NCBI GenBank assembly: GCA_030765065.1
Contig: CM060990.1
Location: forward strand, 665,830,618 to 665,894,617
Length of the DNA: 64,000 bases
Direction of reading: 5' to 3'
Source of the DNA: Deroplatys truncata
Taxonomy: Eukaryota; Arthropoda; Insecta; Mantodea; Mantidae
Under the pieces are notes generated by a model. That model saw only the letters and a list, made by a program, of their open reading frames with translations, was not told the origin of the DNA and searched no databases. Positions 11,235-22,514 of the stretch are shown piece after piece (position 1 is the stretch's first letter; each line of letters opens with the position of its first letter). The translations under genes and the position numbers were made by a program.

Positions 11235-12100
11235 GTTTTCTTTTCTACTTTGTCTGCTACGTATAGTAAGTAGGGGAAGTATTGCTTTCCATCCAAAAAT
11301 TTGATACCGAGATTTTACCGGAAATACACGTTTTGAAGCCCCCTGAATAAAGAAAAGCATTCTTAGAAAAACTTCCGCGTGTGTGTCTGTGAACAGCATT
11401 AACTCAAACACGAAAAGTCTGATAAATACCAAATTGGTATTTAGGTTCAGTAACTTTCAAAGATGCGACGTAAAGATTTTCAAGTAAATTCCCCTACCCT
11501 ATACCACCCTTTACATGGAACATTTTTCGAAAATATTGATTTTCTCAAAAATGCCTCTAAGGATTTTGATTAAAACATCATATATTTAAGATACTTTCAT
11601 TACAAATGAAATGTATATCTTGAATTTTCTGGGAATGTCCACAAAAGTCCACTTCACTGTGAATGGCTTTTGCATAACTGGACACCGTAAGAGATATATA
11701 AAATTTTTGTACACAAAAAATGTAGATCTCGTTAAAAAAAACACAATTTATGTTATATTTATACATTTTTTGTCGAGTAAACCATTTCTGAGATATTCCT
11801 TGTTGTTTGTTTGAATTTTTTAATACCTCAAACTCCTTCTCAAATGTGAATTCGTAATTTTTCTTCTTTTTTTATCTCCCGAACATGCAAAGCGAATGGA
11901 ATGCTCCACATAGCAAACAGCTATTAAAAGATTTGACAATCACTTAAAGCCTACCATATTCCCCTTGCGCCTACAAGAAAATTAGCAATAAGTTCATCCA
12001 AATGTTTATCTCGCTTAACATGAAGTAGATAGAGAATAAACCTTTGTAAAAGTAGTTTGTACAGAGTAGAGATAGTCATGCGAGTGCAACACATCAAATT
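11235..12100 (-). repeat. family C repeat, copy d
   Basis: Near full length, reversed. It starts with a CTACGTATAGTAAGTAGGGG-type end, includes GTGTGTCTGTGAACAGCAT and AAAATGTAGATCTCGTTAA, and ends at GTACAGAGTAGAGATAGTCA followed by GCGAGTGCAACACATCA. The 12-bp inverted motif ACTTTCTCTACT is slightly mutated at both ends. Confidence 0.7.
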
Positions 12101-12214
12101 TTTATTCTAAGGGGTGACTGCCTGGCAAGCACCACCATAGGGTGTGGGATTTGATACACTGCGAGAATGGTTCCTGTGCAGATATCGGAAGGCTAAACTT
12201 ATAATAAATGTTAC

Positions 12215-12915
12215 TGCGGGAGGTGGCGGTAACGTGTGTGGCTCGCGTTCGGGAGTCCCTGGTCCAATCCCCGGCGGCCGCTCACTGACCCATGGCTCTT
12301 CTGTGGTTTCCCCGGGGTCGGCAGGCGAATGCTGGGGTGGTTTCTTCCCTACCACGATTTCCTTTCCATAATTTCCCTTCCATTCTGTTTCCTCCTCATC
12401 TTTCAGGTGTAACATTAAATTGAGTTTTATTTATGGACGCTCCTTAACTAGTATGGTTCTTAGCTTCCCATTCTATATTGGACGTGAAAGACCGTAAATT
12501 TTGCTCAGATGCCTTGAGGTTTACTTTCCTTCCGAAGGAAGACATGCTAAGGATTTTTACGCCCGAAAAATCCATCGCCCTCCGCCAGGTTTGAAACCGT
12601 GACCTCGAGAACTAGAGACTGTCATGGTACCCCTAGACCACGAAGGACGATACTTTTTCAGGTGTGCTTCTGGGTTTCGTGGCATATGGTGGTGCCGAAC
12701 AAATGGCGTGGATGCATGCTTAATGAAAATAGTATTCTCCGTAGACACCATAGGCTGCTTGATTGGTAGGTCGTTCATCGCCCTCTCTCGGCGGCTCCAG
12801 CAGTTGGACTGGTCTGCGGGCTTGGAAATGTTAGAGACTTTCGCGCGTCCCTGTGTCCTGTCTGCCTACGGCCTGTAGCCTCCCGTGGTTCCTTCACTTC
12901 ATCCGTTCCTCCTGG
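12215..12915 (+). repeat. S2 SINE-like element, split by S1
   Basis: A tRNA-like head (GGTAACGTGTGTGGCTCGCG ... GGTCCAATCCCCGGC, a weak B box) is followed by a conserved core with GGCAGGCGAATGCTGGGG and CTACCACGATTTCC, then TCATCTTTCAGGTGT. After the S1 insertion (12411-12655) it continues with a GGTTTCGTGGCATATGG part and TAGGTCGTTCATCGCCCTCT. The same order is present reversed at 31.79-32.3 kb. It resembles the tRNA-head/central-domain SINEs common in insects. Confidence 0.65.
12411..12655 (-). repeat. S1 SINE copy a, inserted in S2, with TSD
   Basis: Target duplication TTTCAGGTGT at 12401-12410 and 12656-12665. Reversed S1: the 3' tail (complement of CATAAATAAAACTCAATTTA) is at the left; the tRNA-like head with complement of a GGTTTCAAACC B box and a GTCCTTCGTGGTCTAG A-box region is at the right. 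S1 SINEs would be transcribed by RNA polymerase III and copied by a partner LINE. Confidence 0.8.
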
Positions 12916-14100
12916 GGATGGTAGCCGCAATAGAATAGCTCAGCGGAAAATTACTGTTTGTTGCACATACATACTGTGCAAGCATTTAGTTTTCCTATGT
13001 TAGTAAGAATTTCTTTTCTTATTGGGCTGCATTGTATGCCTTCTTCTTTAGAACTCATTGCCCCACGTGGTAAAGTAGCCTGCACCATGAGAAAGTTTAG
13101 ACTAAATAGACTTCTCAAAGCGCTTACTACTTAAATAACATAGCCTATGTATGTGAAGTGCACTGTGCATTACTTAAGAGTCTCAAACACAGGCTGCATT
13201 GGTCTGGCTGACAATGAAACCATTCCTGAGTTTATATCAATGGAGTCCTAAAGCTAGATGATTTTTCGCTTGTCATTATATTTTGCCAGATTAACAGTTC
13301 TCAAGGTGCGGAGATCCACTCATAAGTCCAGTCCAATTTAATACTTGGAATACTGCACCATTTGTGTATGGAGAATATTAAAATAAATTGTCGAATGCTG
13401 TGAAAGCTGATGATTTAATTTATGATATCTTTAGAAATATCCGTCGCGCCTTATTGTGTTACAACTTGTAGGTGTCTCAATAGGTCATCATGATACACGT
13501 TTAATATATCGATTAAATTTGATAAAAGTTGATTAATGTTTTTGGCCATTGGTTATATTTAAGTACACTGAAGTGCATAAAATGTGTTGCATAATGAAGC
13601 GGAGCTGTTAATGTTGATACTGACAAAATCTAGCCCCACCCCCTATCAGCGTGACCACCTCTGTTTTTCGAGTATAATTCTAGCCACTGAATTGAGGGTG
13701 CTTTACAACTCTAAAGTATGGCCGAATTGCTGAACGTTACATTACAATTTAAACCTTGTATCTTCATCCTACACTACTGTTTTCTTAATACTGGTTTTCT
13801 TCTTGCCGTTTATACGGCAACAACTTAACCTTCGTCTCCATGTCGCAGATGTTCAGTATAACCACACATGCAATAATTCTTCACCCCTTCCTCTAAAAGG
13901 CCGAATTATGTCGTATTGGTCTAGCCTTTCCTTGTGTACCAATGATAGCGAAATTTTTATAGAGGGACATCCGAACTACCCCTTCAACTCACATTGATTG
14001 TAACATCGATCTTTGCCTCGTTTTTTGTGTCCATTCATATAGAGAACCGGCTGAGTGGAGTTAAAGGTTGATTACTTGAAGGTGCAGACCTTAGGGATGA
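12916..14100. other. unassigned
   Basis: No conserved coding motif, TIR or repeat shared with the rest of the window was seen. Confidence 0.3.
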
Positions 14101-14323
14101 AAATTAAATTGAGTTTTATTTATGGACACTCTTTAACTACTGTGGTCCTTAGCGTCCCATTCTATATTGGGAGTGAAGGACCGGTAATTTTGCTCAGTGC
14201 CGTAAATCTACGAAGGAAGCCATACTAAGGATTTTTACCCCCGAAAAAAATCCATCGCTCTCTGTCAGATTTGAACCCGCGACCTCGGGAATTAGAGACT
14301 AGCACGGTACCACTAGTCATACG
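14101..14323 (-). repeat. S1 SINE copy b
   Basis: Reversed S1 from the AAATTGAGTTTTATTTATGG tail to the B-box complement GATTTGAACCCGCGACCTCG. An internal ~50-bp deletion is seen relative to copy c, and the head is truncated after the CTAGTCATACGG region. Confidence 0.75.
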
Positions 14324-15149
14324 GATTGAAAACTACTATTGCTTTCTAGCGGAATTAGCCACATTTTATACCCGTTAGTGTACTGTGAACATAGTCGATA
14401 AATCCATATTGTTTTGGGTCCTAAGCCGTATGTTTTTCACAAATTAATTTCCAAATTGTCCAGAATTTGAAGTGCTTCAGTATATTCAGAGTCTTGTGTA
14501 AGGGGATTACAGGCGTCCACTAAGGATGCTGAAGATTTGCTTTCTGAAATCCAGCGATAAAACTTGGTTTTTGAAATATGATTCAATCTTTCGAGGAGAG
14601 TTGTGCGATACATCCCTTATTAACAAAAACACAATTTTTTCCATCAGAAACCTGAAATTCACTAGTTTGGTACATCTAATATCGACAGAAGTGTTGAATA
14701 ATTAGAGAAATTAAACAATGAGGTCAGTTTTCAGACTTTTAGGGACTAAGAGGGTGTATTGGCATATGGGTATTCCATTTACACAGTCCTTTGAAGTTGA
14801 AACGGCTTTACCAGATACGGATTTCTTCAACTCAAAGGTTCCAATATCTGGTTACTATTACTACGGGCTCGCAGTTATCGACCTTCTAGTTTAAATTGCG
14901 ACATATTGAAGGTCATACAGAAAGGCGGACAGTTAGCCTTCTAGGTCTCATCCCTGTAACCACTTGCTTCATCACGTGTCCACAGAGACGTTAGCGCATA
15001 GCAACTGGATCTTCTGCTTCGTGCCGTGCAGATGGCGTTAGGGTGCCGTCCAGTCTATCGTTTTTCATTGTCTTTGGATAGAATGCAAGCATTCGCTATT
15101 ACCACATATTTTTAATGTTTACTATTGTTTTAGACTTAAGGTGGAACTT
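14324..15149. other. unassigned
   Basis: Nothing recognised on either strand. Confidence 0.3.
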
Positions 15150-15275
15150 TGAGTCGTGGTATTAAATATCCAATCCGGTATTAAAACCTCAGTCAGGTTG
15201 GTCGACCCTTGGGATTTGAACCCGGGACCTCCCAAATGCCTGCCACAGACGTTACCCCTTGAGTATTTTTGTTTC
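15150..15275 (-). repeat. tRNA-like SINE head (S2-like fragment)
   Basis: The complement of a B box (GGGTTCAAATCCC, read here as GGGATTTGAACCCGGGACCT) sits inside a ~100-bp segment matching S2 heads at 32.2 and 36.1 kb. Only the head is retained. Confidence 0.5.
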
Positions 15276-16662
15276 CATTAGTCCCGGTCATTACTCGACG
15301 TTATCCTTTCTAATGTGTGTTTTCCTTTCTATGCTTCTAGTGGTAAAGCCGTCCTTAGCAAAGGATAATATCTGGGCTTTCTTACTTTTAGTTATATTTC
15401 GTGCTACTCCCATTTAAATTCTGATCGTTGCTTAAGAGGCAGCCTGTATTACAAAATGACGGAAATGAAATAGAGGGAAGACGCTATAAGGAAACCAAGA
15501 GGGGTATTGGATTGGGTCCCATCTGGCAGGAAACGGAGGACAAGAAATGGTATAAGACATACGTAGGGTCATCTGGTATGTTAAAGGAAAAAAGATCTAC
15601 AGAATCTTCATTGGAAAGAGGGTACAGAAAATCGGATAATATATGGAAAAATGTTAGGAAAGCAAAATAAATTGTTATTATTATGCTCTTATGTAACACA
15701 GGGATGTAAGTCCTTCGTGACTAACTCGCTGCTACACTACCAGGGTAATAATAATATAGCACCGTTACAGGATATGGTGTTTTATCGCCTTATCTTCGCC
15801 TTAAAGGACGTGAATATACTAGTTTGGTTCCGTCGTGGAGAAGAACATCTTATCCTGTTCTCCCCTGATTAAATTATGTTCACGTCTATGGAAAACAACC
15901 TGATAGACCATACAGTAAGCATAGTATAACATACTATGTGCAGCTAATTTTGTTTTCTTAAGGGTTTCAGAAGTGATGAAATTATGAACATTTGCTTTAT
16001 CCTTGTGTATTATTCTACAGAGTCTGTTTTAAACGACACTAGGAGATCCGTGCAAATAAATTGCACATTTTGATAAATGGATAAAACGACCTTAAATGGA
16101 CTTACGGGTAAGACATCCGGGTACTGAAATTTTGACGAAAAAAGATGGACAGGAGTTGAGTATGCTTTTAAATGCTTACACCATGTCTTCTTTTGAATTT
16201 GTTTCTTATACGGATTTTTCAGAGTTTAAACTGTTGCTTACGTATCAACCCCAGTCCAAAATTAATAAAAACAAGTTAATGCTTAATCTTTACATGTATG
16301 TTCACAATATTAGTTACTAGCTTTTATATGATGCTAGGGATTTCTCCAAAATGTAATAATATAGAACATTGTCGTAATACTGATTAAAATATTAAGTCTA
16401 AATAAGTAGATAGCTGATCTAAAAACTAATAACTATCTATAGTATTCAAAATAATGAAAAGCTCACTACTAAAATTTTTCTGTTACAAGAAATCTTCCAC
16501 GTGGTACCAAACCATTATATAAATATTGTTAAAATATTTATTATATTGGGAAGTAAACACCCTATCAAAATGAAATTTTGCATATCATTTACTCTCTCAT
16601 AAGAAACCTATGCACGCAGCTTTAACTTTATCTAATAATTATCGAAATTGGTCAGTTCAGTT
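15276..16662. other. unassigned; two small unrecognised ORFs
   Basis: Open frames of 80 codons (15428-15670, lysine- and glutamate-rich) and 74 codons (16096-16320) on the + strand have no motif I recognise and no supporting splice context. I treat them as chance ORFs. Confidence 0.25.
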
Positions 16663-17020
16663 TGAGGCAGTATTTTTAACACTTGAATAATTTCAATTAA
16701 ATTATATAATATGTAAATTCAATAACAGCCCGCCTTGAAGCAGTGTATATGTAATAATTTTTAAAATGTATGTAACAGTCATTGCGTATGGTTATATTAT
16801 TTTAAACATGTTTAATAATGTTATGTGAATGCATTACGTAATTTAATAATGCAAGAGCTGTGAGAATAATATGTTTAAAGTTGCTAACAATGAAGTAACA
16901 ATGAGGTAACCTTGAGGCAATAATGAGTTTGAGAGTTTGAATACTACTAGTCATGATTAGGGCAGCAATAACGTAAATTTGTGACAGTTTAAAATTAGCC
17001 AATCAACAGCCAGAAAAACA
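16663..17020 (+). repeat. LTR fragment, family L, copy a
   Basis: Begins TGAGGCAGTATTTTTAAC and contains the GCCCGCCTTGAAG and TTGAGGCAATAATGAG boxes and an AGCCAATCAACA CCAAT-type motif shared with family L LTRs at 24.4, 34.4 and 37.8 kb, here in the opposite orientation. It loses similarity after about 17020, so it is 3' truncated. Confidence 0.6.
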
Positions 17021-17169
17021 ACTCCAACATAAAGACCATATTTTACTTCAAATTAACGTCCATACGTGGTATAAACTCCAACGTAAACAACAACTTCAAA
17101 CTGATTCCCAAGCGTGAGGCTAATAACTTAAGTAACAATAAATTACGTAAACAAAACACTTCTTCATAG

Positions 17170-17315
17170 ATGAGAAAACACCCCACCATTCGCCTACTGA
17201 TCCGGGAAAACAACAAAAAACCCAAGGTTCATATTGGACGGTTGATGGGAATTGAACCTGGGAGCCCCCGAATTCGAGTCTCAGACGTCACTGCGGAACT
17301 ATCCAGCTTGGTGAT
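17170..17315 (-). repeat. S2 SINE head
   Basis: The segment ACCATTCGCCTACTGATCC through GGGAATTGAACCTGGGAGCC matches the reversed S2 head at 32155-32290. Its right side abuts an S1 head, giving two tRNA-like heads in tandem. Confidence 0.55.
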
Positions 17316-17425
17316 CAAGGAAGCTGTGCTAAGTATTTCTACGCCCGAAGATATCCATTGCTGTGTTTGAACTCGCGACCTGCTGGTGGCTAGCATGATA
17401 GCCATTACACCAAGGAAGACGACCT
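17316..17425 (-). repeat. S1 SINE head fragment
   Basis: Reversed S1 from the CTAAGTATTTCTACGCCCG box through GTTTGAACTCGCGACC to GGCTAGCATGATAGCC. The 3' tail is absent. Confidence 0.6.
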
Positions 17426-18274
17426 AAGCTGTCGTATGGTACGCGAGCTTTCTCCACGTTTCAATTCCAAATCTTAGTGTTACATACCATAATTATTCTT
17501 GCAAGAACCTTAGCAGAAGACGTTGGCTGGTGTACATACGTACACCAATGGAAGTTAGTAGCACTTAATGTATTGCAAATAAATCATGAAGGTTTTTCCT
17601 GCACTTACCAATGATTATTTCCAATAAATCATCTATATATACCGAAAACTGCAGCCATAAGAGACCTTCGCAACTAATTTATATTTCTGCAATCCTCTTT
17701 CCTTCGTAGCGGTATTTGTTACATGTCAGATAACGTTACAAATGGAGTGGAAGACTTAAGAGCAAGGTATAAAAAAGTAGGGGGATATTCGACTGCCCAC
17801 CCACATCACCTACAAGGAAGAAAGGATTTGTTGGAGCTTCTTTTGAAATAGGTTGTTAAGTCCCCACCACCAATTTCCTTTTCTTCTCTCGCACTAGCAG
17901 CAAATTTTCTCCCTTTGCGCACCCTTCACCCCTTGTATTTCCAAAGCAATCTCTGTAGCTTACCATTCCCAAGGTTCCCGCCTTTCCTTCTTTTAACTAT
18001 TCCTCATTTTCTTCTATGGCATTGATGAAAAAAGCCAGAAAAGGAATTCGCTACATGAGGAGTGCAGCTAATTCTTTTCAGCCTTTGTACTTTTCGTATA
18101 AAAATGAGCGTGTCTGGTTACAACAAAGAAAATGAAATAAAGAAAGAAAGGAAGAAAGAAAGAAAGAAGTCTAAGATGGTATTACACCCAATATGAGTAA
18201 CGTAGCCAGTTAACTGTACGTTAGTAACACAGCATACAAATCGCATTTTGTTTGCCAATTATACTCTTGAAAAA
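17426..18274. other. unassigned; GAAA microsatellite
   Basis: No gene recognised. A purine run of GAAA/GAAG repeats lies at about 18133-18170, just before family C copy e. Confidence 0.4.
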
Positions 18275-19222
18275 AGAATCTGATGTGTTACACTCACATG
18301 ACTTTCTCTACTCTTGTACAAACTATTTCTACAAAATCTTGTTCTCCATCTATTTCATATTAATCGAGATAAACATTTGCAGAAAGGGTCTTTTGACATG
18401 CAAAGAGAATTACATTTTACACATAGCGACTAGTTCTAAAAATATTTGACTGTTTCTACTATGTTCCCCTTGTTTTGTATTTGCAACGGCAATATAAAAA
18501 TACAGTAGCCTTTAAGCATAGAAATATCTCATAATACCTGGTTGCTATGCGCAGCACCATTCTCTTTGCCACAGTTTAATACTCTTTGCATATCCAAGAC
18601 ACAAAAATGAATAACGAATTTCCATTTGAGAAAATAAGTATTGAAACATTTAAGGGAATAACAAGCAATATCTGGAAAATGGTTCACTCAACAAAAGAAA
18701 TGTATATGACATAAATTGTGTGTTTTAACGCGATCTACATTTTTTGTGTAGTAAAATTTTATCTATCTCTTATGGTTTACCAGTTATGCAAAAGTCGTTC
18801 ACAGTGAAGAATACTTTTGGAGACATTCCCAGAGAATTCAAGATATACATTTTATTTGTCATGAAAATGTCTTAAACATATGATATTTTAATCAAACTCG
18901 TTAGAGCCATTTTTGAGAAAATTAAAATTTTCCAAAAATGTTCCATGTAAAGGGTAATCTTGGGTCAGGGGATTTTATTGAAAACCTTCGTGTCGTATCT
19001 CTGAAAGATACTGAACCTAAATACCAAGTTTGGTGTTTATCCGACTGTTCGTTTCTGAGTTATGCTGTTCACAGACACACACACACACGGACATATTTCC
19101 AAGAATGCTTTTTTTGGTTTCAGGGGGTCTCAAAACATGTATTTCAGGTGAAATCTCGGTATCGAATTTTTGGGTGGAATACAATACTTCCCGTACTTAC
19201 TATACGTAGTAGAGAAGGTAAA
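18275..19222 (+). repeat. family C repeat, copy e (near full length)
   Basis: The best full copy. It starts at CTGATGTGTTACACTCACAT followed by GACTTTCTCTACTCTTGTAC, and ends TACTATACGTAGTAGAGAAG. The inverted motif ACTTTCTCTACT therefore sits close to both ends. Landmarks inside: GATATACATTTTATTTGTC, CATATGATATTTTAATCAAA, CTGTTCACAGACACACACAC, CAAAACATGTATTTCAGGTG. No ORF is conserved between copies. Confidence 0.75.
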
Positions 19223-19387
19223 AAAAAAAACTCATATTATAATACATGGAAAAAGCTTGGTATTTATTATTTTGAATGAATACTCCGGCTAGAAATGAAA
19301 GAAAGAACTACGGGAAGTAAGCACAGCGTGAACTCGTAGGTATGTGGGAGGAGGGGCCGTCAACATTCATGACAGAAAAGAATATTG

Positions 19388-19780
19388 GAAAGGTAGAATC
19401 AGACGACTGAAAAATTCAATGCCATATTCGGGGTTTGAACCACGGATCTCCCGGTCTCCGTCCGGGTGCTCTAACCACTGAGCTACCGTGGAAACATGCC
19501 GGCACGACATTAAATTCTCCAACTAATTCGCATTTTTCCTGGTAAACTACAAGGATATCTCAAATTTTATTGAGATATACCCCAATGGCGACTTACAATG
19601 CTGTAAGTACTTTAAGTCCCGGGCTTCATAGTTTCAACCACTATTAGGTCAATTAAACTAATGAGCTGCCATGGTAGCTCAGTGGTTACCGCAACCGGAC
19701 GGAAACCGGGAGTTCTGTGGTTCAAATCCCGGCTATGGCATTGAGTTTGTTCAATCGTCTGATTATACCTTTCCAACTTT
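19388..19780. repeat. S4: two tRNA-like SINE ends in inverted orientation
   Basis: Left arm (19390-19493) is a reversed tRNA-like sequence with its tail; right arm (19665-19775) is the same on the + strand: GCCATGGTAGCTCAGTGG (A box), then GTGGTTCAAATCCCGGC (B box), ending ATGGCA, so the acceptor ends pair over 7 bp. The tail ...TGATTATACCTTTCC mirrors the left GGAAAGGTAGAATCAGA. The middle 170 bp recurs at 29.85-30.01 kb. Confidence 0.7.
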
Positions 19781-19839
19781 TTCCAACACAGGGTTTGTGT
19801 GGAAGAGTAATTAATTCTAGAAAGGAATATTGCTTCCAA

Positions 19840-21257
19840 TACCTTTGTAGAATTAAAACCGGAATTTAGGAACTAAAAACTACTTTTATAAATAATTTTT
19901 GGAGACACTATTAAAACATACCCTAGTGGATGGAGAAAAACACGAGATTGCAATATAATATTTACTTCCAATCACCCCATGGCAAACAGATGACTGTCAC
20001 TTGCGTGTAATCATAGAGGAATAAATGTAAATAAGAAAATAGAGGCTATTTGGAAACAATTAATACGCAAACATTCCTAGCTTGATTAAGCTAAAGTGAA
20101 CAGAAGAATAACGTAACATGTTAAAAGTTTAATATGTAATCGGTGCCTTTGAAATGGTGGCGGCTTAAGAAAGTCGTCATCAATTTTTTCTATCTGCTGC
20201 GACAGTCGCACAACGGAAATGACAGAACTGTGTCTGCGTTCCCCAGGTACAGCATTCTATTTCAGGCCAACATTCCTGTTGATAGCACCCTTGATGACGA
20301 ACATGGCTAATGACAAGGAAGCAATTCAAAATAAACCCACATTAACCCAACAGCTGTATCTGTAAACCATATTGCTTCTGAGACATAGAGAAATGATTCC
20401 TTTGGAAAAGACAACGCAAATTAACGCCTTATAATTTATAACCAGGGTTCGTCTGCTAAAAACTGAGGTATACTTTCATTTACTTACATGTATCCACAGA
20501 TTTGAGTTTCCCTCTTAAGAAGTGGTAGTAATAGTAAGTAAATAGTACAAAGAGCGCCAAAAAAAAACTCACTGCACCTCGCGTCTACGTCACATTATTT
20601 ATCGTTGTACGTGGCCTTGCGAAGCCATAGACATTTCATTGATTCCTTTAGACCACTGTGCAAGTATGCGCCACTCCTTCTGCTAAATAGTTGCACCAAT
20701 AACCACAACAAAGGTTACAAAATGACGTAGAAACGAAATATATGTTTACGCTCTTGATCGTATTGGCTAAAAGAGAAAGAGGTGGAGTGAGTGCATTCAG
20801 TTTGTCATACAGACCTCTTATCGTGATTGGTAGCCCATACCTTATCGGCTAGTGCAGGATACGCCGTTGAAAGGGTTAAAAACTAAGGGGAAACTTGATG
20901 AGCGCCCAGGTTAGCGAAATGTAGAATGTGCAGTGTGAGAAGATTTTCAAATTAAAGCTTGAATGGTATTCATTAAATACACCGCAATACTTTATAACAA
21001 AATAGAAACAGAACTGCATTCTCACAGTGGTATCAATACTTGTTGCTGCATAGAAGCAAACATAACTAAATAATAAATAAATAAAACAGCACGTTTTCTC
21101 TTTAATTCAAACTATAATTGGTTAATATACCTTTACTATAATATTGCTGATCAGGATTATAGACAAAAATATAACCCACTTTTATTGCTATAATATGTTT
21201 GTCATACTCATGTAAACCATATACATATACATATTTATCTCTAGTTTCTAAACACGA
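19840..21257. other. unassigned
   Basis: No conserved coding motif or repeat recognised. Confidence 0.3.
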
Positions 21258-21530
21258 TCAGTCAGTTATAATAAAACAGTAATTTGCATATAGTAAACGG
21301 ATATCATCATCTGTAGATGTTTTACGGGAAGTACCCACTTTCTGACGAGTACGTAGACCGTCTTCCCCACTTTCCTGGAATATTTTTATCCAGTAATTTA
21401 GTATAAAAACACTTTTATGCACTACCGTTGCAATTTCTGTAACGGTGCGACCAGCCTCCCACATACCCACGATACGTCCACGAGTAATTTCGCTAGTATA
21501 CGGCATGACTGGTTCTGAAACAATAAACAT
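21258..21530 (-). pseudogene. Tc1-like transposase N-terminal helix-turn-helix fragment
   Basis: The 90-codon frame holds TSEITRGRIVGMWEAGRTV, then TEIATVV and a GEDGLRTRQKVGTSRKTSTD segment. This is the paired-type helix-turn-helix plus the GRPR-like linker (here GTSRKT) with which Tc1-family transposases bind their TIRs. After the DDD following the linker the frame leaves the family and stops. The catalytic domain is not found in either direction and no TIR pair was seen. Residues before MPYTSE are probably not original. It could be the first exon of a domesticated gene, but no splice context supports that. Confidence 0.65.
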
Positions 21531-21689
21531 GTTTTGGTTTCAATAACACCAGAAAAAAGCAAATGCATCAACCTCCCCTCTTTTCCCCCTTATTGCTGCA
21601 TTATCAAGCCGCCACGCTCTGCGAGAGGTAAGATGAAGGACACGCGCCAAAAGACCCCAGAAAACGATACAAAATCCGTCGAAGTTTTT

Positions 21690-22510
21690 ATTTTGTACTG
21701 TTTGCACAAACTATTTTTACAAACGCTTATTCTCCATCTACTTCATGTTAATCGAGATAAATATTTGCAGAAATTATCTTATTGCTAATTTTCTTGTAGG
21801 TGCAAGGGGAATATGGTAGGCTTTAAGCGACAGTCAAATCTTTTCAAAACTGGTTGCTATGTGGAGCACTCCATTCTCTTTGCATGTCCAGGACATAAAA
21901 AAAACGAATAATGAATTTCCATTGGAGATGAAGTATAAGTATTGGAAAATTCAAACAAAAACAACGAATATCTCGGAAATGTTTCACTGGACAAAAAAAT
22001 GTATATGATATAAATTGTGTGTTTTAACGAGATCTACATTTTTTGTGTGGTAAACGTTTGTCTATCACTTACGGTTTACCAGTTATGCATAATTCATTCA
22101 GAATGAGGACGACTTTTGGGGACATTCCCAGAAAATTCGAGATATACACTTCATTTTCAATTAAAGTATCTTAAACATATGATATATTAATCAAAATCGT
22201 TGGAGCCATTTTTTGAGAAAATAAAAATTTTCGAAAAATGTTCCATGTAAAGGCTAGTCTGTGGAGGGGGGGGCTTTCTTGAGAATCTTAGGTGTCGCAT
22301 CTTTGAAAGATACTAAACCTAAATGCCAAGCTTGGTATTTATCTGAATTTTCGTTTTTGAGTTATGCTGTTCACAAACACACACAGGAACTTTTTCTAAA
22401 AATGCTTTTTGTCTTGGATTCATGGGACTCAAAACATGTATATCGAATTTTTGGGTGGAATGCAATAGTTCCCCTACTTGCTATACGTAGTACAGAAAGT
22501 AAAAATGAGA
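21690..22510 (+). repeat. family C repeat, copy f
   Basis: Family C landmarks from ACAAACTATTTTTACAAACG to CTATACGTAGTACAGAAAGT. The first ~40 bases including the left TIR motif are altered. Confidence 0.7.
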
Positions 22511-22514
22511 CAGC

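Noticed and set aside
19680..19752. A genuine tRNA gene (acceptor stem of 7 bp, A and B boxes)
   Set aside because: The T stem has mismatches, the sequence continues into the S4 tail, and an inverted relative lies 200 bp away; it is a SINE part.
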